A DNA stretch of 64,000 nucleotides. Source: an uncultured Gellertiella sp. (GTDB taxonomy: Bacteria > Pseudomonadota > Alphaproteobacteria > Rhizobiales > Rhizobiaceae). Shown piece by piece: positions 57,417-64,000 of the stretch (position 1 is its first letter; each line of letters begins with the position of its first letter). Location: contig NZ_OY735139.1 in the NCBI RefSeq assembly GCF_963457605.1, forward strand, positions 1,950,501 to 2,014,500. Direction: 5' to 3'. The position numbers and the translations under genes are program-made. The notes under the pieces are model-generated. The model worked only from the letters and a program-made list of their open reading frames with translations. It did no database searches and was not told where the DNA came from.

Positions 57417-60377
57417 TCAGACATGCAGCTTGCCATTTTCCAGATCGACAAAGACCGGGTCGCAGAGCAGCCCGGCGGTAAATTCGCCGCGCAGCGCATT
57501 ATAGACCTGCACCTCCTCGCCATGCCGCTCCGGCCCGTCCACCACCAGAGCCAGGCCGATGGTGGAGCCGATGACCGGCGAATAGGCGGACGACGTGACA
57601 TAGCCGGCACTTGCCTCAAGCACTGGTGTCACGCCCTTGGCGAGGATATGCGATCCGGTGCGAAAGCTGGTGGCGGGATCGAGCGGGCGGACGCCGACGA
57701 GCCGGGGCCGTCTGGCATCCTGCAGGCCCTCGCGCTGCAACATCACCTTGCCGATGAAATCGGACTTGGCATTGCCCACCATCTTCGCAAAACCGAGATC
57801 GCCCGGGGTGACGCGGCCATTGATTTCCGAATGGGTGACATGGCCTTTCTCGATGCGCATCACCCCCAGCGCCTCGACGCCATAGGGCGCAATGCCGTCC
57901 GCAGCGCCTTCAGCCATCAGCGCATCCGCCACCGCCTCGCCATAGCCTGCCGGAACGGCAAGTTCGAAGGCAAGTTCGCCCGAGAACGAAATACGGAACA
58001 GCCGCCCTTCGATCCTGCCGCCGAGCAGCGACACGGTGCGGGCCGAAAGATAGGGGAAGGCCGCGTTGGAAATATCCTCGTCGACGATCCGTTGCAGGAT
58101 CTGCCGGGATTTCGGACCGGCAATCGCCATTTGCGCCCACTGGTCGGTGGCCGAGGCCAGACGCACGTCCAGTTCGGGCCAGAGCGCCTGCGCGCAGAAT
58201 TCCAGATGGGTCATCACCCCTGCGGCAAGCGCCGTCGTGGTGGTCATGAAATAGTGGTTTTCGCCAAGCCGGCTGGTGGTGCCGTCATCATAGACGAAAC
58301 CATCCTCGCGCAGCATCAGCCCGTAGCGCGCCTTGCCGACCGGCAGCTTCAGGAAGGCATTGCAATAGACACGGTTCAGGAACTCCGCCGCATCGGCCCC
58401 GTAAATCTCGATCTTGCCAAGCGTCGAGACATCGCAGAGCCCGGCATTTTCGCGGGTGTTCAGCACTTCCCGGTCGACGCTCTGCCGCCAGGTGGCTTCA
58501 CCGGCGCGCGGGAACCAGGAGGAGCGGTACCAGAGCCCCGTCTCGACGAACACCGCGCCATTCTTCTTCGCCCAGTCATGCAGCGGCGAGCGGCGGACCG
58601 GCTGGAAATGCTTGCCCCGGCTGGTGCCCGCCATCGCCCCGAAGGACACGGGCGTATAGAAGGGACGGAAGGTCGTGGTGCCAACCTCTGCCGGGCTGAC
58701 GCCGCGCTGATCGGCCAGAATGCCGATGGCATTGATATTCGACAGCTTGCCCTGATCGGTCGCCATGCCCGAGGTCGTGTAGCGCTTGGCAAGCTCGACA
58801 TGGCCGTAGCCCTCGCGCACCGACTGGGTGAGATCCTTCAGGTGCACGTCATTCTGATAGTCGACCAAGGCCTTGCCCTTGACACCCCTGACCGACCAGA
58901 GCGGTCTTGATGTCTCGCCGGACCGGTCGCCGTCAACCGGCCCCAGACCTGCCGGGGCAGCCGAAAGCCCGAGTGCCGACAACGCCCTGTGCGCCGCCGC
59001 TTCGCCCGAGGCAATGGCGGCAGCGAGCGAAAGCTCGCCCTTTGCGCCACCCGCCACCAGCAATCCGTCCACTTCAGGCGCAAGAAAGGCCGAACTCTCG
59101 TTATTCCAGACCGGCTTTGCGCCGCGATGGCAGGCAAGATGGATGATCGGGCTAAAGCCGCCGGACATGCCGAGCGCGTCGACGGCAAGCGTTTCAAGGC
59201 CGGCACCCGAGGTTATGGTAATGCCTTCCAGCGCCTTGCCGCCCGAAGTACCGATCACGGCACCCCCCGAAATCACCCGGGCCGAACCGCTCCAGGCACT
59301 ATCCGGTGCCGACCGGTTGTCGATGATCGCCGCGACCTCGACACCTTTCGCCTCCAGATCAGCGGCCGTGGCATAGCCGCTGTCATTGGTGGTGAAGATC
59401 GCGACGCGCCGACCGGCGGCCACGCCATAGTGGTTGGCATAGCTGCGCATCGCACCCGACAGCATCACGCCGGGCCGGTCATTGTCGCCGAACACCAGCG
59501 GGCGCTCTTCCGCGCCAGAGGCAAGAATTGCCTGTTTGGCCACGATGCGCCAGAGCCGCTCGACCGGACGGTTGGCATCCGGCTCGGCCACATGCTTCTG
59601 CACCCGTTCCAGCGCCCCGAATACCTGGCTGTCGAACCAGCCGAAGGCGGTGGTGCGCGGCATCAGCCGTACATTCTCCATCGAGGCCAGTTCAGCAATG
59701 ATTTCCGCCGCCCTGATCGCGGCAGGCTTGCCACCGACCAGCGCGGTCTCGGATTTCAGCGACCCGCCAAGCGTTGCATGTTCATCGACCAGAATGACCC
59801 GCGCCCCGGCGCGACCGGCGGACAAGGCTGCGGCAAGGCCCGCCGGGCCGGATCCGATCACCAGCAGGTCGGCATGCGCCCAGCTTTTCTCGTAGCTGTC
59901 GGGATCGGCCTGATAGGTCGCCTTGCCGAGGCCAGCCGCCTTGCGGATGAAGGGCTCATAAAGCCGTTCCCAGAGGCCCGCCGGCCACATGAAGGTCTTG
60001 TAGTAGAAGCCGGCCCCGAGAAAAGGCGAGAGCAGGCTGTTCAGTGAACCGATATCCCAGTCGAGCGACGGCCAGCGGTTCTGGCTTCTGGCCTGAAGCC
60101 CGTCGAAAAGCTCGGCCATGGTGGCGCGGGTATTGGGTTCGGTGCGCCCGCCGCTGCCGATGGTCATCAGCGCATTCGGCTCAGCGGCCCCTGCCGTCAG
60201 GATGCCGCGCGGCCGGTGATACTTGAACGACCGCCCGACAAGGGTCACGCCATTGGCAAGCAGCGCCGAGGCGACGGTATCCCCGGCAAAGCCGCCGAGC
60301 GCCTTGCCGTCGAAGGTGAAGGAGAGCGGGCGGCTGCGATCAATCGCACCGCCGTCGGACAACCGGTAGGAACTCAT
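57417..60377 (-). CDS. soxA: Sarcosine oxidase / N-methylglutamate dehydrogenase, alpha-type subunit
   Basis: A 986-residue subunit: N-terminal ferredoxin-like domain (FTFDGKALGGFAGDTVASAL, SFKYHRPRG), an NAD-binding flavoprotein domain (LLVIGSGPAGLAAALSAGRAG near residue 175), and a C-terminal GcvT-like folate domain (last 380 residues, GTSRGKHFQPVRRSPLHDW onward). It matches the domain order of SoxA and of MgdC-type proteins of the N-methylglutamate pathway. ATG 60377 overlaps the soxD stop by 4 nt. Confidence 0.94.
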   Translation of the reverse strand: MSSYRLSDGGAIDRSRPLSFTFDGKALGGFAGDTVASALLANGVTLVGRSFKYHRPRGILTAGAAEPNALMTIGSGGRTEPNTRATMAELFDGLQARSQNRWPSLDWDIGSLNSLLSPFLGAGFYYKTFMWPAGLWERLYEPFIRKAAGLGKATYQADPDSYEKSWAHADLLVIGSGPAGLAAALSAGRAGARVILVDEHATLGGSLKSETALVGGKPAAIRAAEIIAELASMENVRLMPRTTAFGWFDSQVFGALERVQKHVAEPDANRPVERLWRIVAKQAILASGAEERPLVFGDNDRPGVMLSGAMRSYANHYGVAAGRRVAIFTTNDSGYATAADLEAKGVEVAAIIDNRSAPDSAWSGSARVISGGAVIGTSGGKALEGITITSGAGLETLAVDALGMSGGFSPIIHLACHRGAKPVWNNESSAFLAPEVDGLLVAGGAKGELSLAAAIASGEAAAHRALSALGLSAAPAGLGPVDGDRSGETSRPLWSVRGVKGKALVDYQNDVHLKDLTQSVREGYGHVELAKRYTTSGMATDQGKLSNINAIGILADQRGVSPAEVGTTTFRPFYTPVSFGAMAGTSRGKHFQPVRRSPLHDWAKKNGAVFVETGLWYRSSWFPRAGEATWRQSVDREVLNTRENAGLCDVSTLGKIEIYGADAAEFLNRVYCNAFLKLPVGKARYGLMLREDGFVYDDGTTSRLGENHYFMTTTTALAAGVMTHLEFCAQALWPELDVRLASATDQWAQMAIAGPKSRQILQRIVDEDISNAAFPYLSARTVSLLGGRIEGRLFRISFSGELAFELAVPAGYGEAVADALMAEGAADGIAPYGVEALGVMRIEKGHVTHSEINGRVTPGDLGFAKMVGNAKSDFIGKVMLQREGLQDARRPRLVGVRPLDPATSFRTGSHILAKGVTPVLEASAGYVTSSAYSPVIGSTIGLALVVDGPERHGEEVQVYNALRGEFTAGLLCDPVFVDLENGKLHV

Positions 60378-60643
60378 CGGCTTGCCCTTTCCGAGGCATC
60401 GACAACGGCATTGACCGCATGGGTGACGGTATCGCGGCAAACAACCAGCCAGCGGCGGCAGCCACCGGAATGATGCCAGTGTTCCTCAAAGGTGCCGCGC
60501 GGATTGTCCCGCTGGTAGACATAGTCGAACCAGTCGCGTTCGGGTGCGCCGGGGGCGGGACGCCGTACACTGGCATCGCCGCGGATCGTGAACTCTTCCT
60601 TCGGTCGCGTCCCGCAATGGGGACAGTCAATCAAGCTCGCCAT
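60374..60643 (-). CDS. soxD: Sarcosine oxidase / N-methylglutamate dehydrogenase, delta-type subunit
   Basis: An 89-residue zinc-type subunit with the conserved CPHCGTRPKEEF, the FDYVYQRDNPRG core and HHSGGCRRWLVVCRDT, which supplies the remaining metal ligands. It sits between soxB and soxA as usual. A 91-bp gap with a large palindrome separates it from soxB. Confidence 0.93.
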   Translation of the reverse strand: MASLIDCPHCGTRPKEEFTIRGDASVRRPAPGAPERDWFDYVYQRDNPRGTFEEHWHHSGGCRRWLVVCRDTVTHAVNAVVDASERASR

Positions 60644-60669
60644 GATGTCGGTCCTTCGCATTCCTGGAG

Positions 60670-60709
60670 TTTGTCAGGGAAAAGTGGCACCGGTTTTCCC
60701 TGACAAACG
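60670..60709. repeat. Large palindrome between soxB and soxD, probably a dispersed rhizobial repeat
   Basis: Perfect 15-bp arms GTTTGTCAGGGAAAA and TTTTCCCTGACAAAC, separated by 10 nt. From memory, this arm sequence recurs in intergenic regions of rhizobial genomes as a mosaic-type repeat; only one copy is in this window. In RNA it would form a stable stem between the two cistrons. Confidence 0.6.
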
Positions 60710-60734
60710 GAAACAGGAAAATCCGGTCGAATGG

Positions 60735-61985
60735 TCAATGCAGGTTTGCCTGGGCACCGACGCCCTTTTCGTCCAGCAGATAGCCGCGCTCGAACCGGTC
60801 CAGCAGGTAGGCGCGCGCCACGTCATGCGGTTCGTTGCGGGCAATCAGGTGGGCATAGCAATAGCCGGACGCAGGCGTTGCCTTGAAGCCGCCGTAGCAC
60901 CAGCCCGCATTGAGGTAGAGATTGTCGACCGGCGTCCGGTCGATGATCGGCGATCCATCCATCGACATGTCCATGATGCCGCCCCAGCTGCGCAGTACCC
61001 GCACCCGGGACAGGCCGGGGATCATCGACACGCCGGCCTCGATCACATGTTCGACAGAGGCAAGATTGCCGCGCTGCGCATAGGAATTGTAGCCGTCGAT
61101 ATCGCCGCCGAACACCAGGCCACCCTTGTCGGACTGGGAGACGTAAAAATGCCCGGCCCCGAAGGTGACGACGCAATCGATGAAAGGTTTCAGCCCTTCC
61201 GACACGAAGGCCTGCAGCACATGGCTGTCGATCGGCAGCGTCAGGTCGGCCATCTTTGCCACCGTCGAGGAATTGCCGGCCGCTGCCAGCGCCAGCTTGC
61301 CGCAGCCGATGAAGCCCTGCGAGGTCTCGACGCCGGTCACCCGGCCGTTTTCGCGACGGATGCCGGTGACTTCGCAATGCTGGATTATGTCGACGCCGCG
61401 CATGTCGGCGCCGCGCGCATAGCCCCAGGCGACCGCATCATGGCGCACCGTTCCGCCGCGTGGCTGCAAAAGCCCGCCCTGGATCGGGAAGCGGGCATTG
61501 TCGTAATCGAGGAAGGGCAGCTTCGCCCGGACCTGCTCGCGGTCGAGAAGCTCCGCATCGACACCATGCAGCCGCATGGCATTGCCGCGATTGGTATAGG
61601 CGTCGCGCTGCGCATCGGTGTGATAAAGGTTCAGCACGCCGCGCTGCGACACCATGGCGTTGAAATTGAAATCCTGCTCCAGCCCCTCCCAGAGCTTCAT
61701 CGACAGTTCGTAGAAGGGATTGTTACCCGGCAAAAGATAGTTGGAGCGAATGATCGTGGTGTTGCGCCCGATATTGCCGGCGCCGAGATAGGCCTTTTCC
61801 AGGACGGCAATATTCGTGATGCCGAAGGTCTTGGCGAGATAATAGGCCGTCGACAAGCCGTGCCCGCCGCCACCGACGATGATCACGTCATAATGGGCCT
61901 TCGGCTTCGGACTGCGCCAGGCGGGTGCCCAGTCCTTGTTGCCGGCAAGACCGTTCCACAGAATGGAGAGGGCGGAGTAGCGCAT
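60735..61985 (-). CDS. soxB: Sarcosine oxidase / N-methylglutamate dehydrogenase, beta-type subunit
   Basis: A 416-residue D-amino-acid-oxidase-fold flavoprotein that oxidises the N-methyl amino acid. FAD fold VIIVGGGGHGLSTAYYLAK near residue 30; GGTVRHDAVAWGYAR contains the His that carries covalent FMN in heterotetrameric sarcosine oxidases; C-terminal GWCYGGFKATPASGYCYAH. First gene of the soxBDAG operon, divergent from glxA across only 89 bp. A GGGGAAG site precedes the ATG. Confidence 0.94.
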   Translation of the reverse strand: MRYSALSILWNGLAGNKDWAPAWRSPKPKAHYDVIIVGGGGHGLSTAYYLAKTFGITNIAVLEKAYLGAGNIGRNTTIIRSNYLLPGNNPFYELSMKLWEGLEQDFNFNAMVSQRGVLNLYHTDAQRDAYTNRGNAMRLHGVDAELLDREQVRAKLPFLDYDNARFPIQGGLLQPRGGTVRHDAVAWGYARGADMRGVDIIQHCEVTGIRRENGRVTGVETSQGFIGCGKLALAAAGNSSTVAKMADLTLPIDSHVLQAFVSEGLKPFIDCVVTFGAGHFYVSQSDKGGLVFGGDIDGYNSYAQRGNLASVEHVIEAGVSMIPGLSRVRVLRSWGGIMDMSMDGSPIIDRTPVDNLYLNAGWCYGGFKATPASGYCYAHLIARNEPHDVARAYLLDRFERGYLLDEKGVGAQANLH

Positions 61986-62074
61986 CAGGTTCTTCCCCTT
62001 CGATTGCCCGCATCATTGCCAGCTTTGCCGATTCCTACTTGCATGAACAGGACCGATAATGACAAGTTCGGGAC

Positions 62075-63046
62075 ATGAACCAGACCAGTGACCGACAGGT
62101 GCAGGAGATCGGCTTCATTCTGCTGCCGGGCTTTGCGCTGATGTCCTATGCATCGGCGAGCGAACCGCTGCGGGCTGCCAATCTGATCGCCGGGCGCGAG
62201 ATTTACCGGGTCTCGGCCTTTACGCCAGATGGAGGGGCGGGCGTGGCCTCTTCCGGCGCTCAGGTCCCGGCAGGACCGCTGCCCCGCCATGCCGGGTCGC
62301 TGCATACGGTCTTTGTCTGTGCGGGCGGCGACCCCCGCTCCTGGAACGAGCCTTCGGTTCTCGCCACACTCCGGGTCCTGTCACGCGAGGGGGTGCGGAT
62401 CGGCGGCATTTCCGGTGGCCCCTATCTGATGGCGGCGGCGGGCCTCTTGCGCGACCGGCATTTCACCATCCACTGGGAACATGCCCCGGCCCTGAAGGAG
62501 GCGTTTCCCGAACTCGATCCCGAACCCGCCCGCTTCGTGCTGGATGGCAACCGCATCACCTGTGGTGGCGGCATTGCGCCGCTCGACATGATGCATGCGA
62601 TGATAGCAGAGCGGCTCGGTGCCGATTTCGCCCGGCGGGTCAGCGACTGGTATCTGCATACCCAGGTTGGCGCCCCCGTCGCACCGCAACGCGCCTCGCT
62701 TGCCGAACGCTACCAGATCCACCATCCCGTGCTGCTGAGCGTGCTGGAAAAGATGCAGACGACGCTGGAAATGCCGCTGTCGCGCGCTTCCATGGCCCGC
62801 TTTGCCGGGATTACGCCGCGCCATCTCGACCGGCTGTTTGCCACCCATGCCCAGACGAGCTTTGCCGCCGAATACCGCCGCCTGCGGCTCGACCACGCCC
62901 GGCGCTTGCTGAAGCAGAGTGCCCTGTCGATTTCCGAGATTGCGCTCTCCACCGGCTTTTCCAGCCCCGGCCATTTCTCCCGGCTCTATGCCCGCGCCTA
63001 TGGCCTGACCCCCAGGGCAGCCCGGCAAACCAACGCCTTTTCCTGA
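62075..63046 (+). CDS. glxA: GlxA-family transcriptional regulator (GATase1-like plus AraC HTH)
   Basis: A 323-residue regulator: N-terminal DJ-1/PfpI (class I amidotransferase-like) domain (IGFILLPGFALMSYASASEPL, with VFVCAGGD) and a C-terminal AraC double HTH (about 225-320, LSRASMARFAGITPRHLDRL and ISEIALSTGFSSPGHFSRLY). The same architecture is found in GbdR and SouR, which respond to dimethylglycine and sarcosine in Pseudomonas. It lies between soxB and glxB, so it probably controls one or both. Confidence 0.9.
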   Translation: MNQTSDRQVQEIGFILLPGFALMSYASASEPLRAANLIAGREIYRVSAFTPDGGAGVASSGAQVPAGPLPRHAGSLHTVFVCAGGDPRSWNEPSVLATLRVLSREGVRIGGISGGPYLMAAAGLLRDRHFTIHWEHAPALKEAFPELDPEPARFVLDGNRITCGGGIAPLDMMHAMIAERLGADFARRVSDWYLHTQVGAPVAPQRASLAERYQIHHPVLLSVLEKMQTTLEMPLSRASMARFAGITPRHLDRLFATHAQTSFAAEYRRLRLDHARRLLKQSALSISEIALSTGFSSPGHFSRLYARAYGLTPRAARQTNAFS

Positions 63047-63156
63047 AACCGCATTTTCTTCCGTTTTTTCATATGTTTGGTTGGTGCAGGGAGGCAGCAC
63101 GGGCAAAACCCGCCCTGCTTACTTCTTGCCCACGAAGAATATTTATTTCTTGAAAG

Positions 63157-63184
63157 TTGACATTGGGAATGAACCTGATAACCG
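63157..63184 (+). promoter_or_regulatory. Possible promoter of glxB
   Basis: TTGACA (63157-63162), 16-nt spacer and TAACCG (63179-63184). The -35 is consensus, the -10 weak. It lies about 30 nt before the glxB ATG in the 168-bp gap after glxA. Confidence 0.4.
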
Positions 63185-63214
63185 TTTTACCAGACGTCAA
63201 ACGGAGGTACGCCC

Positions 63215-64000
63215 ATGTGCGGAATTGTCGGTTTGTTTCTGAAGGACAAGAGTCTGGAGCCCAGACTTGGCGAGCTCCTGTCGGAAATGCTTGTGATCAT
63301 GACCGATCGCGGTCCGGATAGTGCCGGGATCGCGATTTATGGCGCGCCGGACAGGGGCCGGGCCAAGCTCACCATCCAGTCGCCCCATCCCGAAAAGGAT
63401 TTTGACGGGCTGAAGGCCGCCCTGAAGGCGGCCGGCGGCGACAGCCTCACCCTGCATGTCAAGGCAACCCATGCCGTGATCGGTGTCGACAGCGACAAGG
63501 CGGATGCGGTGCGCGCGGCGCTGACCGCCCTTCGCCCCGACATCCGGGTGATGAGCTCGGGCGACAGTGTCGAGATCTACAAGGAAGTCGGCCTGCCGCG
63601 GGATGTTGCCCATCGTTTCGACGTCATGCACATGTCCGGCACCCATGGCATCGGCCACACCCGCATGGCGACGGAAAGTGCGGTGACCACGCTCGGTGCG
63701 CATCCCTTCTCCACGGGCCCCGATCAGTGCCTGGTGCACAATGGCTCGCTGTCCAACCACAACAACCTGCGCCGCGAACTGAAGCGCGAGGGCATGACCT
63801 TCGAGACGGAAAACGACTCGGAGGTGGCGGCTGCCTATCTCACCGCCCAGATGGCGCATGGCAAGAATCTCGGCGAGGCCCTTCAGGGCGCGGTGGATGA
63901 TCTCGATGGCTTCTTCACCTTCGTGGTCGGCACCAAGTCCGGCTTCGGCGTGGTGCGCGATGCGATTGCCTGCAAGCCGGCCGTGATGGCGGAAACTGAT
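63215..64000 (+). CDS. glxB: Class II glutamine amidotransferase, GlxB / MgsA-like, 3'-truncated by the window edge
   Basis: The first 262 codons are open to the window end. The protein begins Met-Cys-Gly-Ile-Val, so Cys2 would be the N-terminal nucleophile of an Ntn-type glutaminase, followed by TDRGPDSAGIAIYG, GIGHTRMATES and VHNGSLSNHNNLRREL. This is the GlxB/MgsA type that forms N-methylglutamate synthase with GlxC and GlxD-like subunits. An ACGGAGGT ribosome site is 7 nt upstream. glxC, glxD and a glutamine-synthetase-like gene (glnT/gmaS) are expected just beyond the window. Confidence 0.93.
   Translation, partial: MCGIVGLFLKDKSLEPRLGELLSEMLVIMTDRGPDSAGIAIYGAPDRGRAKLTIQSPHPEKDFDGLKAALKAAGGDSLTLHVKATHAVIGVDSDKADAVRAALTALRPDIRVMSSGDSVEIYKEVGLPRDVAHRFDVMHMSGTHGIGHTRMATESAVTTLGAHPFSTGPDQCLVHNGSLSNHNNLRRELKREGMTFETENDSEVAAAYLTAQMAHGKNLGEALQGAVDDLDGFFTFVVGTKSGFGVVRDAIACKPAVMAETD

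Noticed and set aside
61986-62074. Riboswitch (for example glycine) before soxB
   Set aside because: The gap to glxA is only 89 bp and shows no tandem aptamer-like structure.

Overview
The window looks like chromosomal DNA of a GC-rich alphaproteobacterium, most likely a member of the Rhizobiaceae (Rhizobium, Agrobacterium and relatives). The best evidence is a complete ndvA/chvA plus ndvB/chvB pair for cyclic beta-1,2-glucan, an ftsK-lolA-xthA gene order, a soxBDAG set beside glxA and glxB, and several rhizobial-type ABC uptake operons. I see no rRNA, tRNA, CRISPR, transposase or phage gene. Coding density is high, and most long antisense open frames are by-products of high GC.

Region 1 (1-17 kb) is mainly housekeeping: the 3' part of ftsK, lolA, xthA, a lone cyclic-nucleotide-binding protein, an OmpR-type response regulator, an L,D-transpeptidase-like protein, a LysE exporter, hisC, ispG, an MFS transporter, pyruvate carboxylase (TTG start) and a LuxR-type regulator with an apparently intact acyl-homoserine-lactone pocket but no synthase gene in view. 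Region 2 (14.8-25.7 kb) makes and exports cyclic glucan: ndvA and the 2828-residue ndvB converge on a DUF1203 gene. The ndvB upstream region carries three tandem hairpins, the last followed by a T run, which could be a small RNA or a structured leader.

Region 3 (26.1-35.3 kb) is the most unusual part. It holds a Rieske oxygenase whose putative bridging residue is Glu204, as in enzymes acting on quaternary amines; a class III aminotransferase; a BetI-like TetR regulator; a methyltransferase; and a tightly coupled + strand operon of two paralogous phytoene-desaturase-like flavoproteins, a folate-type aminomethyltransferase and an 81-residue unknown protein. Near-identical 16-bp palindromes lie in the Rieske promoter and in the methyltransferase/flavoprotein divergent region, with a weaker relative before the aminotransferase, so the locus is probably one regulon. 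My inference is a catabolic route for an N-methylated compound; the substrate is unknown.

Region 4 (35.4-45.8 kb) resembles an arginine-transaminase pathway. A minus-strand operon encodes a dimethylargininase/arginine-deiminase family hydrolase, a TetR regulator, an AruH-like aminotransferase, an AruI-like ThDP decarboxylase, an AraC regulator and a PEBP protein. It diverges from a polar amino acid ABC transporter and an M20D amidohydrolase. Region 5 (45.9-55 kb) has two small unknown genes, then an operon for galactoside use (binding protein, two permeases, GH36 alpha-galactosidase, ATPase, GH42 beta-galactosidase) with a divergent AraC regulator.

Region 6 (56.2-64 kb) has a PAS protein with a miniature chemotaxis-receptor tip, then soxBDAG (sarcosine oxidase or the homologous N-methylglutamate dehydrogenase), glxA, and the start of glxB, which is cut by the window edge. 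Regions 3, 4 and 6 together suggest an organism well equipped to use methylated amines and guanidino compounds. A flow of methylamine or N-methyl groups between them is a hypothesis, not something the sequence proves.
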